DNA from: Tautonia marina
Lineage (GTDB): Bacteria > Planctomycetota > Planctomycetia > Isosphaerales > Isosphaeraceae
Assembly: GCF_009177065.1 (NCBI RefSeq)
Contig: NZ_WEZF01000013.1
Location: forward strand, 124,001-188,000
Reading direction: 5' to 3'
Length of the DNA stretch: 64,000 nt
In this document: positions 9,045 to 17,287 of the stretch, in pieces
Layout of the letters: each line of letters starts with the position of its first letter
Position numbering within the stretch: the first letter of the stretch is position 1
Program-made: the position numbers and the translations under genes
Notes under the pieces: generated by a model
Seen by the model: the letters and a program-made list of their open reading frames with translations, nothing else
Told to the model about the DNA's origin: nothing
Databases searched by the model: none

Positions 9045-10007
9045 TTACGAGGGAAGCCCCTCTCCCTCTCGCTGGTTTGATTCAGAAGGGGAGAGCCCTT
9101 CGAGCGAGGACTCGGGGTTAAGCCCGACCTCGATCAGGAGCTCTCGGGCGAACGCAAGGGCCGCGGGAGAGAGGGAGCGGTCGGCGAGCCAGGCCATGCC
9201 GGCATGGATGGCCAACGGAGGGGCGTCGAAGTGGAGGATCACGAAGTCGCCGCTGGCGATCTCGGATCGGACCATGGCCGGGTGCACCAGCGAGACGGCA
9301 TCTCCCTCGCGGATCATGGCCTTGATCATCGCGACCGAGGTGGTGTCGATCTTGCGATCGGGCCGGGCGTGTCGAGAGGAGCCGGAGTCGAGCCAGTGGC
9401 GGATCGAGGGGGGGATCGGGGGGCCGATGAGCGGATAGTCCTTCAGGGCCGATCGCTCGGGCGACTTCAGGGCGCTCAGCGGATGATCGGCGCGGCAGAC
9501 CCAGATCCCTTCCTGGGGGGGGAACTCGATGATCCGGAATTCTTTCTGATCCCGGAGGTGCTCGACATTGGCAACGAACAGGTCGATCTGCATGCGACGG
9601 AGCATTTCCGGCAGGAGGTGCCAGTGTTCGACATGGAGGGTCAGGCGGAGCTGGGGGAAACGCCGCATGACCCGGCCGACCACCGGGCCGAGCCAGACGT
9701 CGGACACATACGAACCGGCACCAAGCGACAGTTCCCCGTCTTCGAGATCCACATATTTCCTAATTGCCCGAGTCATCCCATCGATGGTCGTGATCACGTC
9801 CTGGGATGACCGGGCCACCAGCTCGCCGAAGACGGTCGGGACGACGGTTTTGCCGTGCCGGTCGAACAGGCTGACCCCCAGTTCGCGCTCGAGCTGCTGG
9901 ATGCTTTTCGACAGGGCGGGTTGGGTCAGTTGCAGCCGTTCGGCCGCCCGGTGGTAATTCCCCACCTCGACGAGGGTCAGCACATGGCGGAGCTGCCGCA
10001 ATTCCAA
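9045..10007 (-). CDS. LysR-type transcriptional regulator (TTG start)
   Basis: 320 residues from a TTG start. The protein opens ELRQLRHVLTLVEVGNYHRAAERLQLTQPALSKSI in pieces matching the classic LysR winged helix-turn-helix (about residues 1-60). Reading the frame further upstream gives about 97 residues with no family character, so the upstream ATG was rejected. GAGGG sits about 8 nt before the TTG. Residues 90-300 form the periplasmic-binding-protein-like effector domain (LSLGAGSYVSDVWLGPVV, HPLSAL, GDAVSLVH). LysR proteins usually regulate a divergent neighbour and themselves. Here the divergent gene is the SnoaL-like secreted protein across 241 bp, the best candidate target. The effector is unknown. 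Confidence 0.9.
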   Translation of the reverse strand: MELRQLRHVLTLVEVGNYHRAAERLQLTQPALSKSIQQLERELGVSLFDRHGKTVVPTVFGELVARSSQDVITTIDGMTRAIRKYVDLEDGELSLGAGSYVSDVWLGPVVGRVMRRFPQLRLTLHVEHWHLLPEMLRRMQIDLFVANVEHLRDQKEFRIIEFPPQEGIWVCRADHPLSALKSPERSALKDYPLIGPPIPPSIRHWLDSGSSRHARPDRKIDTTSVAMIKAMIREGDAVSLVHPAMVRSEIASGDFVILHFDAPPLAIHAGMAWLADRSLSPAALAFARELLIEVGLNPESSLEGLSPSESNQREGEGLPS

Positions 10008-10248
10008 GCCGGTACCCTCGGTTATTGGATCGATAAATTGGAGAAATCCGGATGCAGGCTTCTTGTGTCGAAGAGATCCCGGACGTATGACTGATCGTAG
10101 CAATCCGCAAATGCGACCACCAGCGATCACGTCGGTCTGGTTTCCGAATCCACGCTGAAATTCACCTGATCTATCGAGGCGACGGGCCTCCCGAGCGAGG
10201 CACCCCGGGTCGATCGGATCGCGTGCATCGAGCGCACCGAGGAATCTC

Positions 10249-11148
10249 ATGAAATCGTTGAAGAGTGTGTTCGTTGTTGGGGTGGCCACCCTGGTCATCG
10301 GGGGAGGTGCCCCGGTTGCGGCGCCTCCCTCGGGAGACGACGATCACGCCGCCGTTCGGGCCGTAATGGAGTCGTTCGTCACGGCGTTCAATGCCGCGGA
10401 TCCGAAGGCCCTGGCCGGCCACTGGACCGCCCAGGGAGAGTACATCGACGAAGAAGGGGCGACGATCCGAGGGCGCGAGGCCCTGGAGGAGGGGTTCACC
10501 GCCTTCTTCGAAGGTGCTCCCAAGGCCCAGGCCGAGGTGAAGTCGGACGCATTGCGGTTCCTCTCCCCGAACCTCGCCGTGGACGAGGGGCGGGTGACGG
10601 TCCGGTTCGAGGATGCTCGCGGGACGACCCGGGCCTTCTACACCGCCCTGCTCGCCCGAGAGGAAGACCAGTGGCGTCTGGCATCGCTCCACGAGATGAC
10701 CGACACGGGGCCATCGCTTGAGGCCCTCGACTGGCTGGTCGGGGAGTGGAAGTCGACCGACCCGGCGGGCACCGAGATCGCCACGCGATATTCCTGGAAC
10801 GCGACCAAGACGTTTCTGACCGGTCATTTCACGATCGAATTCGGCGATCGGACTCTGGACGGTGTGCAGGTCATCGGGATCGATCCGGCGACCGGCGGCA
10901 TTCGCTCCTGGACCTTCGAAGCCGAAGGCGGGATCGGTGAGGCCGACTGGGAGCAGGACGATCCGGACCATTGGGTCTTCGTGGCCGAGGCGACCCTTGC
11001 CGACGGGGCCAGCTTGACGGCGACGAACATCCTCCGCCGGATCGACGAAAACACCTTCACGCTCCAGTCCGTCAACCGCGCAATCGACGAGCAGGAATTG
11101 CCTGATATGCCGCCGGTCAGGGTCTCTCGCGTGACCCCGGAGCCGTGA
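10249..11148 (+). CDS. secreted SnoaL/DUF4440-like protein (SgcJ/EcaC type)
   Basis: 299 residues with a signal peptide (about 1-24, ending APVAAP). Residues 30-150 match the SnoaL-like/NTF2 fold of the SgcJ/EcaC group: a helix AVRAVMESFVTAFNAADPKALAGHW, then strands with GREALEEGF and RTTRAFYTALLAREEDQWRL in pieces. The second half (about 160-295) is a beta-rich domain (ALDWLVGEWKS, GVQVIGIDPATGGIRSW) of the type often fused to SnoaL domains in planctomycete and acidobacterial proteins. NTF2 folds may be enzymes or binding scaffolds, so no reaction is assigned. It is transcribed away from the LysR gene, which may control it. Confidence 0.82.
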   Translation: MKSLKSVFVVGVATLVIGGGAPVAAPPSGDDDHAAVRAVMESFVTAFNAADPKALAGHWTAQGEYIDEEGATIRGREALEEGFTAFFEGAPKAQAEVKSDALRFLSPNLAVDEGRVTVRFEDARGTTRAFYTALLAREEDQWRLASLHEMTDTGPSLEALDWLVGEWKSTDPAGTEIATRYSWNATKTFLTGHFTIEFGDRTLDGVQVIGIDPATGGIRSWTFEAEGGIGEADWEQDDPDHWVFVAEATLADGASLTATNILRRIDENTFTLQSVNRAIDEQELPDMPPVRVSRVTPEP

Positions 11149-11215
11149 TCCGTTCCGCCAGAATCCCTTCGACGCTGATCAACTCCGACACACCACGCAC
11201 CAGGAGCGGGCCATC

Positions 11216-12850
11216 ATGAGACGACTCATCTCAAGACTCTCTGTGATCACACTCTGCCTTCTGTTCGTGACCGCCGAGGTCCAGGCCCAACGCGGACGCG
11301 GAGGCGGCGGGGCGCGGGGCGGAGGCGGCGGGGCGCGGGGCGGAGGCGGGGGCATGTCCCAGCGCGGCGGGGGCGGCTTCAGCGGCGGCGGGATGCAACA
11401 GCGCGGCGGGGGCGGCTTCAGCGGCGGCGGGATGCAACAGCGCGGCGGGGGCGGCTTCAGCGGAGGGGGCATGTCCCAGCGCGGCATGCCCCAGGGCGGC
11501 GGATACGGCGGCGGGATGCAACAGCGCGGCGAATATGGCGGCGGGATGCAACAGCGCGGAGGCTTCGGCGGCGGCCTGCCGACCACCAGCCAGCCGGTCA
11601 GTCGAGGAACGGCCGCGGCCGGACCGTTCGGCGGATCGGGCACGGGACAGAGAACCTCTCGCAGCGCGACCGGCCCTGGAGGCGGGCAGTTCCAGGCGGG
11701 TTCGGGCTCGGGCAGCTACACCACGAACCGAGGCGGCACGATTGATTACGGTGGCGCCGGTGCCGCCGGGACGGGACCTGGCGGCGTCTCAGCGGGGCGA
11801 GGTGCTTACGGCATCCAGGGGACCACGGCCGGAGGTCGAGACTACACGAACTATGGCCGGGTCGGCGGGGTCTCCGGCCCTGGCGGGAATACGGTTGCCG
11901 GCCGTTCGAGCGTCGGGTCAGTGACCGGAGATCGAGGGACCGCCTACGGAGCCTCACGAGGAGTTGCTGGTGTCGGCCCCGAGGGAGCGTTTGGCGGAAC
12001 GCAGCGCGCCGGAGTCGCCAGCGGAGAGCGGGGTACCATCGCCTCGGGAAGCCGCGCCGGATTTGCGACCGGCCCCGAGGGGACGATCGCGGGAGGGTCT
12101 CGGGGGGCCATCGCGGGCAACGAGTACGGGGCCGTCGGCCGATCGCGAGGCACCTTCTATGCGTCGTCCGGAGACCTGGCGGCGCGGGGTGACTATGCTC
12201 GGCGGGCCTATGTGGGAGCCCCTTACTTCACGCCGAACTGGATGGTCGGGTATCCCAACGCCTGGATCGCCCCGGCCACGATGGCAACCGCGGCCGCGCT
12301 GAACTGGGCTACCCTGGCCAACTACTGCGGCTACCCGGCCCAGCCGGCCTACTACGACTATGGCGGCAATGTCGTCTACCAGGGCGACGCGATGTACATC
12401 GACGGCAACGTCGCCGGCACTCCCGAGCAGTATGCCGATCAGGCATCGCAACTGGCCGCAAGCGGCGGCGAGGCTCCGGCCGATCCCAACGCCGATTGGC
12501 AACTGATCGGCGTGTTCGGCATCGCCCCGCCCGATGACACTCCTCCCAACGAATTCTTCCAGCTTGCCATCAATCCGCAAGGAGTCTTGCGGGGCAACTA
12601 CTACAACTCCAGCAACGATACGGTGATTCCCATCGCCGGCGCGGTCGACAACACCACGTATCGCGCGGCCTGGTCGATCGGAGATCAACCAGTGCCTGTC
12701 TTTGACGTCGGAATCGCCAATCTGACCAAGGACGAAACCACCATGCTGATCCACGACCAGGAGGCCCAGCCGATCCAGGTCACGCTGGTCCGCATGCCAC
12801 CGTCCTCGCCGGGAAATGCGCCGCAAGGGGGAGCCCCGCCCACCCCCTAA
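11216..12850 (+). CDS. secreted Gly/Arg-rich repeat protein, planctomycete hypothetical
   Basis: 544 residues. Signal peptide to about residue 25 (LLFVTAEVQAQ). Residues 26-120 are Gly/Arg/Gln-rich with a tandem 13-residue unit (MQQRGGGGFSGGG) repeated three times plus a partial copy. Residues 150-330 continue as irregular RGT..G..G-type Gly/Ala/Ser repeats, probably disordered. The C-terminal 200 residues are folded: an aromatic-rich stretch (GYPNAWIAPATMATAAALNW) and a beta-rich domain with GVFGIAPPDDTPPNEFFQLAIN. The latter resembles the nonspecific domain at the end of many planctomycete surface proteins. Likely a surface or matrix component. Start is the ATG preceded by AGGAG. Confidence 0.78.
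   Translation: MRRLISRLSVITLCLLFVTAEVQAQRGRGGGGARGGGGGARGGGGGMSQRGGGGFSGGGMQQRGGGGFSGGGMQQRGGGGFSGGGMSQRGMPQGGGYGGGMQQRGEYGGGMQQRGGFGGGLPTTSQPVSRGTAAAGPFGGSGTGQRTSRSATGPGGGQFQAGSGSGSYTTNRGGTIDYGGAGAAGTGPGGVSAGRGAYGIQGTTAGGRDYTNYGRVGGVSGPGGNTVAGRSSVGSVTGDRGTAYGASRGVAGVGPEGAFGGTQRAGVASGERGTIASGSRAGFATGPEGTIAGGSRGAIAGNEYGAVGRSRGTFYASSGDLAARGDYARRAYVGAPYFTPNWMVGYPNAWIAPATMATAAALNWATLANYCGYPAQPAYYDYGGNVVYQGDAMYIDGNVAGTPEQYADQASQLAASGGEAPADPNADWQLIGVFGIAPPDDTPPNEFFQLAINPQGVLRGNYYNSSNDTVIPIAGAVDNTTYRAAWSIGDQPVPVFDVGIANLTKDETTMLIHDQEAQPIQVTLVRMPPSSPGNAPQGGAPPTP
11354..11470 (+). repeat. three tandem 39-bp coding repeats
   Basis: Three adjacent 39-bp units, each beginning ATGTCC or ATGCAA and encoding M(S/Q)QRGGGGFSGGG, in frame inside the Gly-rich protein. 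A fourth partial copy follows, then degenerate GGM-QQRG units. The near identity at DNA level suggests recent expansion. Confidence 0.85.
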
Positions 12851-13063
12851 TCCCCCGAGCAAGGGGCCAAAACATAACCAGATCAATTGACCAGAGAAAT
12901 CATACACTGCCCCCATCACAATCCCGTATGATGGCGGAACCGAGATTCCGAACGGTCTGGCCCGAGGTCGGGTTGACCGTTGAGAATCGAGCGTCGAGAC
13001 GACCGAAGCGGCTGAGGCGTGGAGCCTGAGCGGTTTATTGTTCTGACAGAGAGGATCGTCATT

Positions 13064-14152
13064 ATGAATTCTGATTTACGAAGGCTCGCTCTTGCCGGGT
13101 TGATGAGCCTGATGACAGCTTCGTTCGCCCATGCCCAGTACGGCATGTACGGGTGGAATGGCTGGGGGTCGACCACGGTCGGGGGCGACCGGGCCCGCGG
13201 GATGGGTGCCTATGCCGCCGGTGCGGGCATCTACAACGAGCAGACCGCCGAGGCCCGCGCGATCAACACCCAGACAAATATGAACCTCAATGAATATCTC
13301 TACGAATCGGAACAGATCCACGAACAGCAATATTACCAGAAGATGGCCGGACGGGAGGCCCGCACGAGGGAGGCCGGCCGTGAGATCCAGGATCGACACC
13401 TGAACAATCCGACGCCGGCGGACATCACAAGCGGCGACGCGGTGAACGCGCTCTATCGATGGCTCTCGAACCCGAAGATCCCCTACGACCTCATGCACAG
13501 CGCCGGTGCCGACCTGACCCTGAGCGGCGACGAGGTGCGGAAGATCCCCCTGAACTCGGCCGCACAGGGGGTCGTGGTTTCCATCGCTCGGCTGGCGGGT
13601 GAGGATCAATGGCCGGGGGTTCTCCGAGGAGAGCCCTTCGATACGCTCCGGAAGCAATACGCCGCGCTGGTCGAAGAGCTCCGAGAGCGTCCCGACGGGG
13701 AACCGGTCCCGGACGAGGCCTTCGATCAGGCCATCACCCTGCTCGAACGGATGCGATCGGCCGCAAGGTCTCAGCTCAAGGGTCCTGATTTCGCCGCCGC
13801 GGAACGCTACCTGAAAGCGCATGTGGGCCTGCTCCAGATGACCCGCAAGCTCGACTTCCGGGACCAGCTTGAACGTGCTCGGGACGTGAAGGAAGTCCCG
13901 CTGACGAATGCGCTGACCTTCTTGCAGGTGCACAACCTTCAGTTCGGCAAGGCGGAAGGACCGGAGGAACAGGCCCTCTACCTCAACTCCCTCTACCCGA
14001 AGCTGGCCGAGATGCGGAACCGCATCCTGTCCATGGCCGGCGGCCCCCCCCCGGTGCCTCAGACCGACCCCTCGCAGGGCGCTCCCACGGCGATGTTCGG
14101 GAACATGCCCTGGGAGCAGATGACCGGCAAGGGGCAACCGGCCTCGCGGTAA
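13064..14152 (+). CDS. secreted planctomycete hypothetical protein
   Basis: 362 residues from the ATG that has GAGAGGA about 9 nt upstream; an earlier in-frame ATG would put 15 extra residues before the signal peptide. The signal peptide is MNSDLRRLALAGLMSLMTASFAHA, followed by a QYGMYGWNGWGS aromatic stretch and then a long helical region with NTQTNMNLNEYLYES and QQYYQKMAGREARTREAG. The middle part (YRWLSNPKIPYD, GADLTLSGDEVRKIPL) recurs in planctomycete paralogues of unknown function. No catalytic motif is visible. It follows the Gly-rich surface protein after a 213-bp gap and ends in a convergent terminator. Confidence 0.78.
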   Translation: MNSDLRRLALAGLMSLMTASFAHAQYGMYGWNGWGSTTVGGDRARGMGAYAAGAGIYNEQTAEARAINTQTNMNLNEYLYESEQIHEQQYYQKMAGREARTREAGREIQDRHLNNPTPADITSGDAVNALYRWLSNPKIPYDLMHSAGADLTLSGDEVRKIPLNSAAQGVVVSIARLAGEDQWPGVLRGEPFDTLRKQYAALVEELRERPDGEPVPDEAFDQAITLLERMRSAARSQLKGPDFAAAERYLKAHVGLLQMTRKLDFRDQLERARDVKEVPLTNALTFLQVHNLQFGKAEGPEEQALYLNSLYPKLAEMRNRILSMAGGPPPVPQTDPSQGAPTAMFGNMPWEQMTGKGQPASR

Positions 14153-14181
14153 CTCGTCACGGAATGCTCCCGATCGGCGGT

Positions 14182-14207
14182 CGACACGCGCACCTCGGCG
14201 CGTGTCG
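14182..14207. terminator. bidirectional hairpin
   Basis: A perfect 10-bp stem CGACACGCGC/GCGCGTGTCG with a 6-nt loop lies between the convergent hypothetical protein and aldehyde dehydrogenase genes. Confidence 0.7.
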
Positions 14208-14225
14208 GCTGTCGCGGTGTCAGCC

Positions 14226-15746
14226 TCACGGGGCGATCGGGAACTGGACCCCCTGGGCCAGGGGAAGGGACGAGCCGGAATTGACGGTGCAGGTCTGGCG
14301 GCGCATGTAGGCTTTCCAGGAGTCGGAGCCGGCCTCGCGACCGCCGCCGGTGGCCTTCTCGCCGCCGAAGGCTCCGCCGATCTCGGCGCCGGAGGTGCCG
14401 ATGTTGACGTTGGCGATGCCGCAATCGGAGCCCTTGGCCGAGAGGAATCGTTCGGCCTCGCGCAAATCGTCGGTGAAGATGGCCGACGAAAGCCCCTCGG
14501 CCACGGAATTGTGCAAGGCGATGGCTTCGTCAAGATCGGCGTAGGTCATCACATAAAGGATTGGGGCAAAGGTTTCCTGACGGACGATCGGCATGTCGGC
14601 CCTGGCCCGAATCAGGGTCGGCTCGACGAAGAAGCCGGGGCGATCGACACGGCGGCCTCCGCAAATGACCTCCCCCCCTTGAGCCTCCGCGGCCTCGACG
14701 GCGCGGAGCATGGCCGCGACGGCCGCCTCGCTGATGAGCGGCCCAACCAGGACCCCTTCGTCCCAGGGGTTGCCGATCGGGAACGACCGATAGGCCGCCG
14801 CCAGCCGATCGACGAAGCCCTCAGCGATCGACTCGTGAATGATCAACCGTCTGAGGGTGGTGCAGCGCTGTCCTGCCGTGCCGACAGCGGCGAAGGCGAC
14901 CGCCCGAAGGGCCAGGTCGAGGTTCGCTCGGGGGGTGACGATGATCCCGTTGTTGCCACCCAGTTCCAGCAGGCTCCGGCCAAGGCGACCCGCAATCCTC
15001 GGCGCAATCGCCTTGCCCATCGCCACGCTGCCCGTGGCCGAAACGAGGGGCAATCGCTCATCGTCGGCCATCCGAGCGCCCAACTCGGCACCACCGACGG
15101 CAAGGTTGAACACACCGTCATACTCAGTCTTGCTGAGAATCTGATTGACCAGATGTTGCACAGCGAGGCTGGTCAAGGGGGCCTGCGGCGACGGCTTCCA
15201 GATCATACTGTTGCCGCAAACGGCCGCGATCATTGCATTCCAGGCCCAGACGGCGACCGGAAAGTTAAAGGCGGTGATAATGCCCACCGGCCCGAGGGGA
15301 AGCCATTGCTCGAACATCCGATGGTCGGGACGTTCGGTGGCAATCGTCAATCCGTAGAGCTGCCGGGAAAGACCGACGGCAAAGTCGGCCATGTCGATCA
15401 TCTCCTGGACCTCGCCCAGGCCTTCGGATCGAACCTTGCCCACCTCAAGGCTGACAAGCAGGCCGAGATCGTCCTTATGCTCGCGCAAGGCGTTGCCGAT
15501 CAGCCGGACGATCTCACCGCGATGCGGCGGCGGTACGGTTCGCCAGCGTCGGAAGGCATCGAGCGAACGATCGACGGCGCGGTCGTAATCGGCGATCGAG
15601 GCCCCGACGATTGAGGCAATCGGCTCGCCGGTGCTCGGGTTGATTGAGGGAATCAGTTCCCCTCCAGGCTGATCGATCCACGATCCCGCCCAGACGCCGG
15701 AATGACCATCGTGAATGCCGAGCCGTCGCAAGAGGTCCTCGATCAT
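14226..15746 (-). CDS. aldehyde dehydrogenase, ALDH7 (alpha-aminoadipic semialdehyde dehydrogenase-like)
   Basis: 506 residues. Full NAD(P)-dependent aldehyde dehydrogenase fold: AFNFPVAVWAWN and WKPSPQAPLTS in the cofactor domain, general base Glu261 in LELGGNN, and catalytic Cys295 in GTAGQRCTT. The ending IGTSGAEIGGAFGGEK with GREAGSDSWKAYMRRQTCT matches the ALDH7 (antiquitin) family, whose best-known reaction oxidises alpha-aminoadipic semialdehyde in lysine breakdown. Substrate is therefore probable rather than proven, since no lysine-catabolic neighbours are present. The start chosen has GGAG 9 nt upstream; two other in-frame ATGs lie 12 and 39 nt earlier. It is monocistronic or heads leftward from the Uma2 gene, which stops 66 bp upstream. 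Confidence 0.93.
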   Translation of the reverse strand: MIEDLLRRLGIHDGHSGVWAGSWIDQPGGELIPSINPSTGEPIASIVGASIADYDRAVDRSLDAFRRWRTVPPPHRGEIVRLIGNALREHKDDLGLLVSLEVGKVRSEGLGEVQEMIDMADFAVGLSRQLYGLTIATERPDHRMFEQWLPLGPVGIITAFNFPVAVWAWNAMIAAVCGNSMIWKPSPQAPLTSLAVQHLVNQILSKTEYDGVFNLAVGGAELGARMADDERLPLVSATGSVAMGKAIAPRIAGRLGRSLLELGGNNGIIVTPRANLDLALRAVAFAAVGTAGQRCTTLRRLIIHESIAEGFVDRLAAAYRSFPIGNPWDEGVLVGPLISEAAVAAMLRAVEAAEAQGGEVICGGRRVDRPGFFVEPTLIRARADMPIVRQETFAPILYVMTYADLDEAIALHNSVAEGLSSAIFTDDLREAERFLSAKGSDCGIANVNIGTSGAEIGGAFGGEKATGGGREAGSDSWKAYMRRQTCTVNSGSSLPLAQGVQFPIAP

Positions 15747-15812
15747 GGCGGGGCGCTCCATTCGTTGTCGGATCATCCGGGGCAAGGGTGAGCAACCGAC
15801 GACCTTCTGAGT

Positions 15813-16394
15813 TCACGCATTCGCATCGCCGAACAGTTCGAGCACCGAGAGGGAAAAGCCGGGGAGCAGATCACCGCCGTCGAGCGATTCGCCGAGGGAT
15901 CGAATTGTCACCGAAGTAGGAGAGGTGAACACGTAAACGCGGTTGACTCCCGGCACGACGAGCCAGACCTGGCGAGTGCCGGCTCGGAAGTAGTCCTCGA
16001 CGGCGCGGAGGTCGTCGGCTGTCTTGTTGCTCGGACTGATGACCTCAATCGCCAGATCGGGCACGACCTCCCAGGCGGCGGCCCGGGGAACGGGTCGAGC
16101 CTTGGGCCAGCGATCAAACGAGATGAAGGCCAGGTCTGGACGTCGGTCGAGGCGCCGCTCGGCATCGAGCCGAAACAGGAGCTCGCTGGCAACGCGGCCC
16201 TGTTCGACCACCTGTGAGTTTGTGACCAACCCGCGAAACAAGACGGAGGCAACCCAGGCTTCAAACGCTCCCATCGGCGGCTTCTCCACAATCTGCTCAT
16301 CGATCACCTCGTAAAGCCCTTCGGGCTCATCTCGTAAGAGATCGGCCTCGGTGGTCGAGCGGCTCAGGACCGTGGTTTCGGTGGCGGTCGCCAT
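15813..16394 (-). CDS. Uma2 family protein (DUF820, restriction-endonuclease-like fold)
   Basis: 193 residues from MATATET, an ATG with CCGGAG upstream. The Uma2/DUF820 pattern is complete: YEVIDEQIVEKPPMG at the N-terminus, RRPDLAFISFDRW (PD of the PD-(D/E)xK-like core), VVPDLAIEVISPSNK (ExxSPS), DDLRAVEDYFRAGTRQVWLV and the C-terminal SLGESLDGGDLLPGFSLSV. Uma2 proteins are greatly expanded in cyanobacteria and planctomycetes. They are assumed to be nucleases of the PD-(D/E)xK fold, but the biological role is unknown. It is divergent from a second Uma2 gene across 236 bp. Confidence 0.88.
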   Translation of the reverse strand: MATATETTVLSRSTTEADLLRDEPEGLYEVIDEQIVEKPPMGAFEAWVASVLFRGLVTNSQVVEQGRVASELLFRLDAERRLDRRPDLAFISFDRWPKARPVPRAAAWEVVPDLAIEVISPSNKTADDLRAVEDYFRAGTRQVWLVVPGVNRVYVFTSPTSVTIRSLGESLDGGDLLPGFSLSVLELFGDANA

Positions 16395-16630
16395 GGTCGG
16401 GCTCCGGTGGGGACACGGGAAGACTGGGAACGGAAGAACGCCGGTCGAAGCCGAGGGAGCGATCGGGCAATTCGATGCCATTGTAACCGAATCGGTCACG
16501 CATCAAGGCGGGTGGTCCGACCGGTCCGGGTGCGATACACTCGAACGTGATGGGTCAACAGGTCGAAGGTTCGGACCGATCACCACAGAACGCTCGACCC
16601 GCCTCGCGAGGCATCGAAGGACAGGCCGCC

Positions 16631-17227
16631 ATGCCGACGACCGCTTCGGTCACCACCTCCGCCGAGCCGCCATTGCAGCCGATCACCGTGGCGATGTTCC
16701 GCGCGATGGTGCGCTCGGGGATCATCGGCGAGAAGGAACCGGTTTACCTCTGGAAAGGGAGGCTCGCCCGGCGGATGGCCCCGAACCGCCCACATTCGAT
16801 CACCGTCGATCGCTCACGGAGAGCCCTGGAATCGGTGATCCCGCCCGGGCTTCACGTCCAGCAGGAACAGCCCGTGGCGATGCGTACCGAGCACAGTACG
16901 CCCGAGCCCGACCTGGCCGTCCTTCGGGGTCGACCGGAGGATTACCCCGACAACTTCCCGACGACGGCCGACCTGGTCCTGGTGGTCGAAGTCGCCGATT
17001 CGTCGATCGCACTGGACCGGGACCAGGCTGACGACTTCGCTCGCGAAGGGGTTCAAGCGTACTGGATCGTTGACCTGAAGGGTCGGCGGATCGAGGCGCA
17101 TGACATCCCGAACCACGGAACTTATCAACGAACATCGGTCTATTCCGAATCGGACGACATCCCCGTCGTCATAGACGGCCGAGAGGTCGGACGCCTTCGC
17201 GTGCTCGACCTGTTACCTCCCCGTTGA
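16631..17227 (+). CDS. Uma2 family protein (DUF820)
   Basis: 198 residues from MPTTASV; an ATG 84 nt earlier is possible but gives unrelated sequence. Uma2 elements: MVRSGIIGEKEPVYLWKG, RPHSITVDRSRRALE, STPEPDLAVLRG (PD motif), LVLVVEVADSSIALDRDQ (ExxDSS, the alternate form of ExxSPS), and FAREGVQAYWIVDLKGRRIE. The match is clear although the sequence differs strongly from the divergent Uma2 gene next door, so this is not a recent duplication. Function as for the family: putative nuclease, role unknown. Confidence 0.86.
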   Translation: MPTTASVTTSAEPPLQPITVAMFRAMVRSGIIGEKEPVYLWKGRLARRMAPNRPHSITVDRSRRALESVIPPGLHVQQEQPVAMRTEHSTPEPDLAVLRGRPEDYPDNFPTTADLVLVVEVADSSIALDRDQADDFAREGVQAYWIVDLKGRRIEAHDIPNHGTYQRTSVYSESDDIPVVIDGREVGRLRVLDLLPPR

Positions 17228-17287
17228 TCGCTCACCGACCCGAACCAACCGCCCGACGGACCACCATTGAACCGGAGCCGGAGATTG

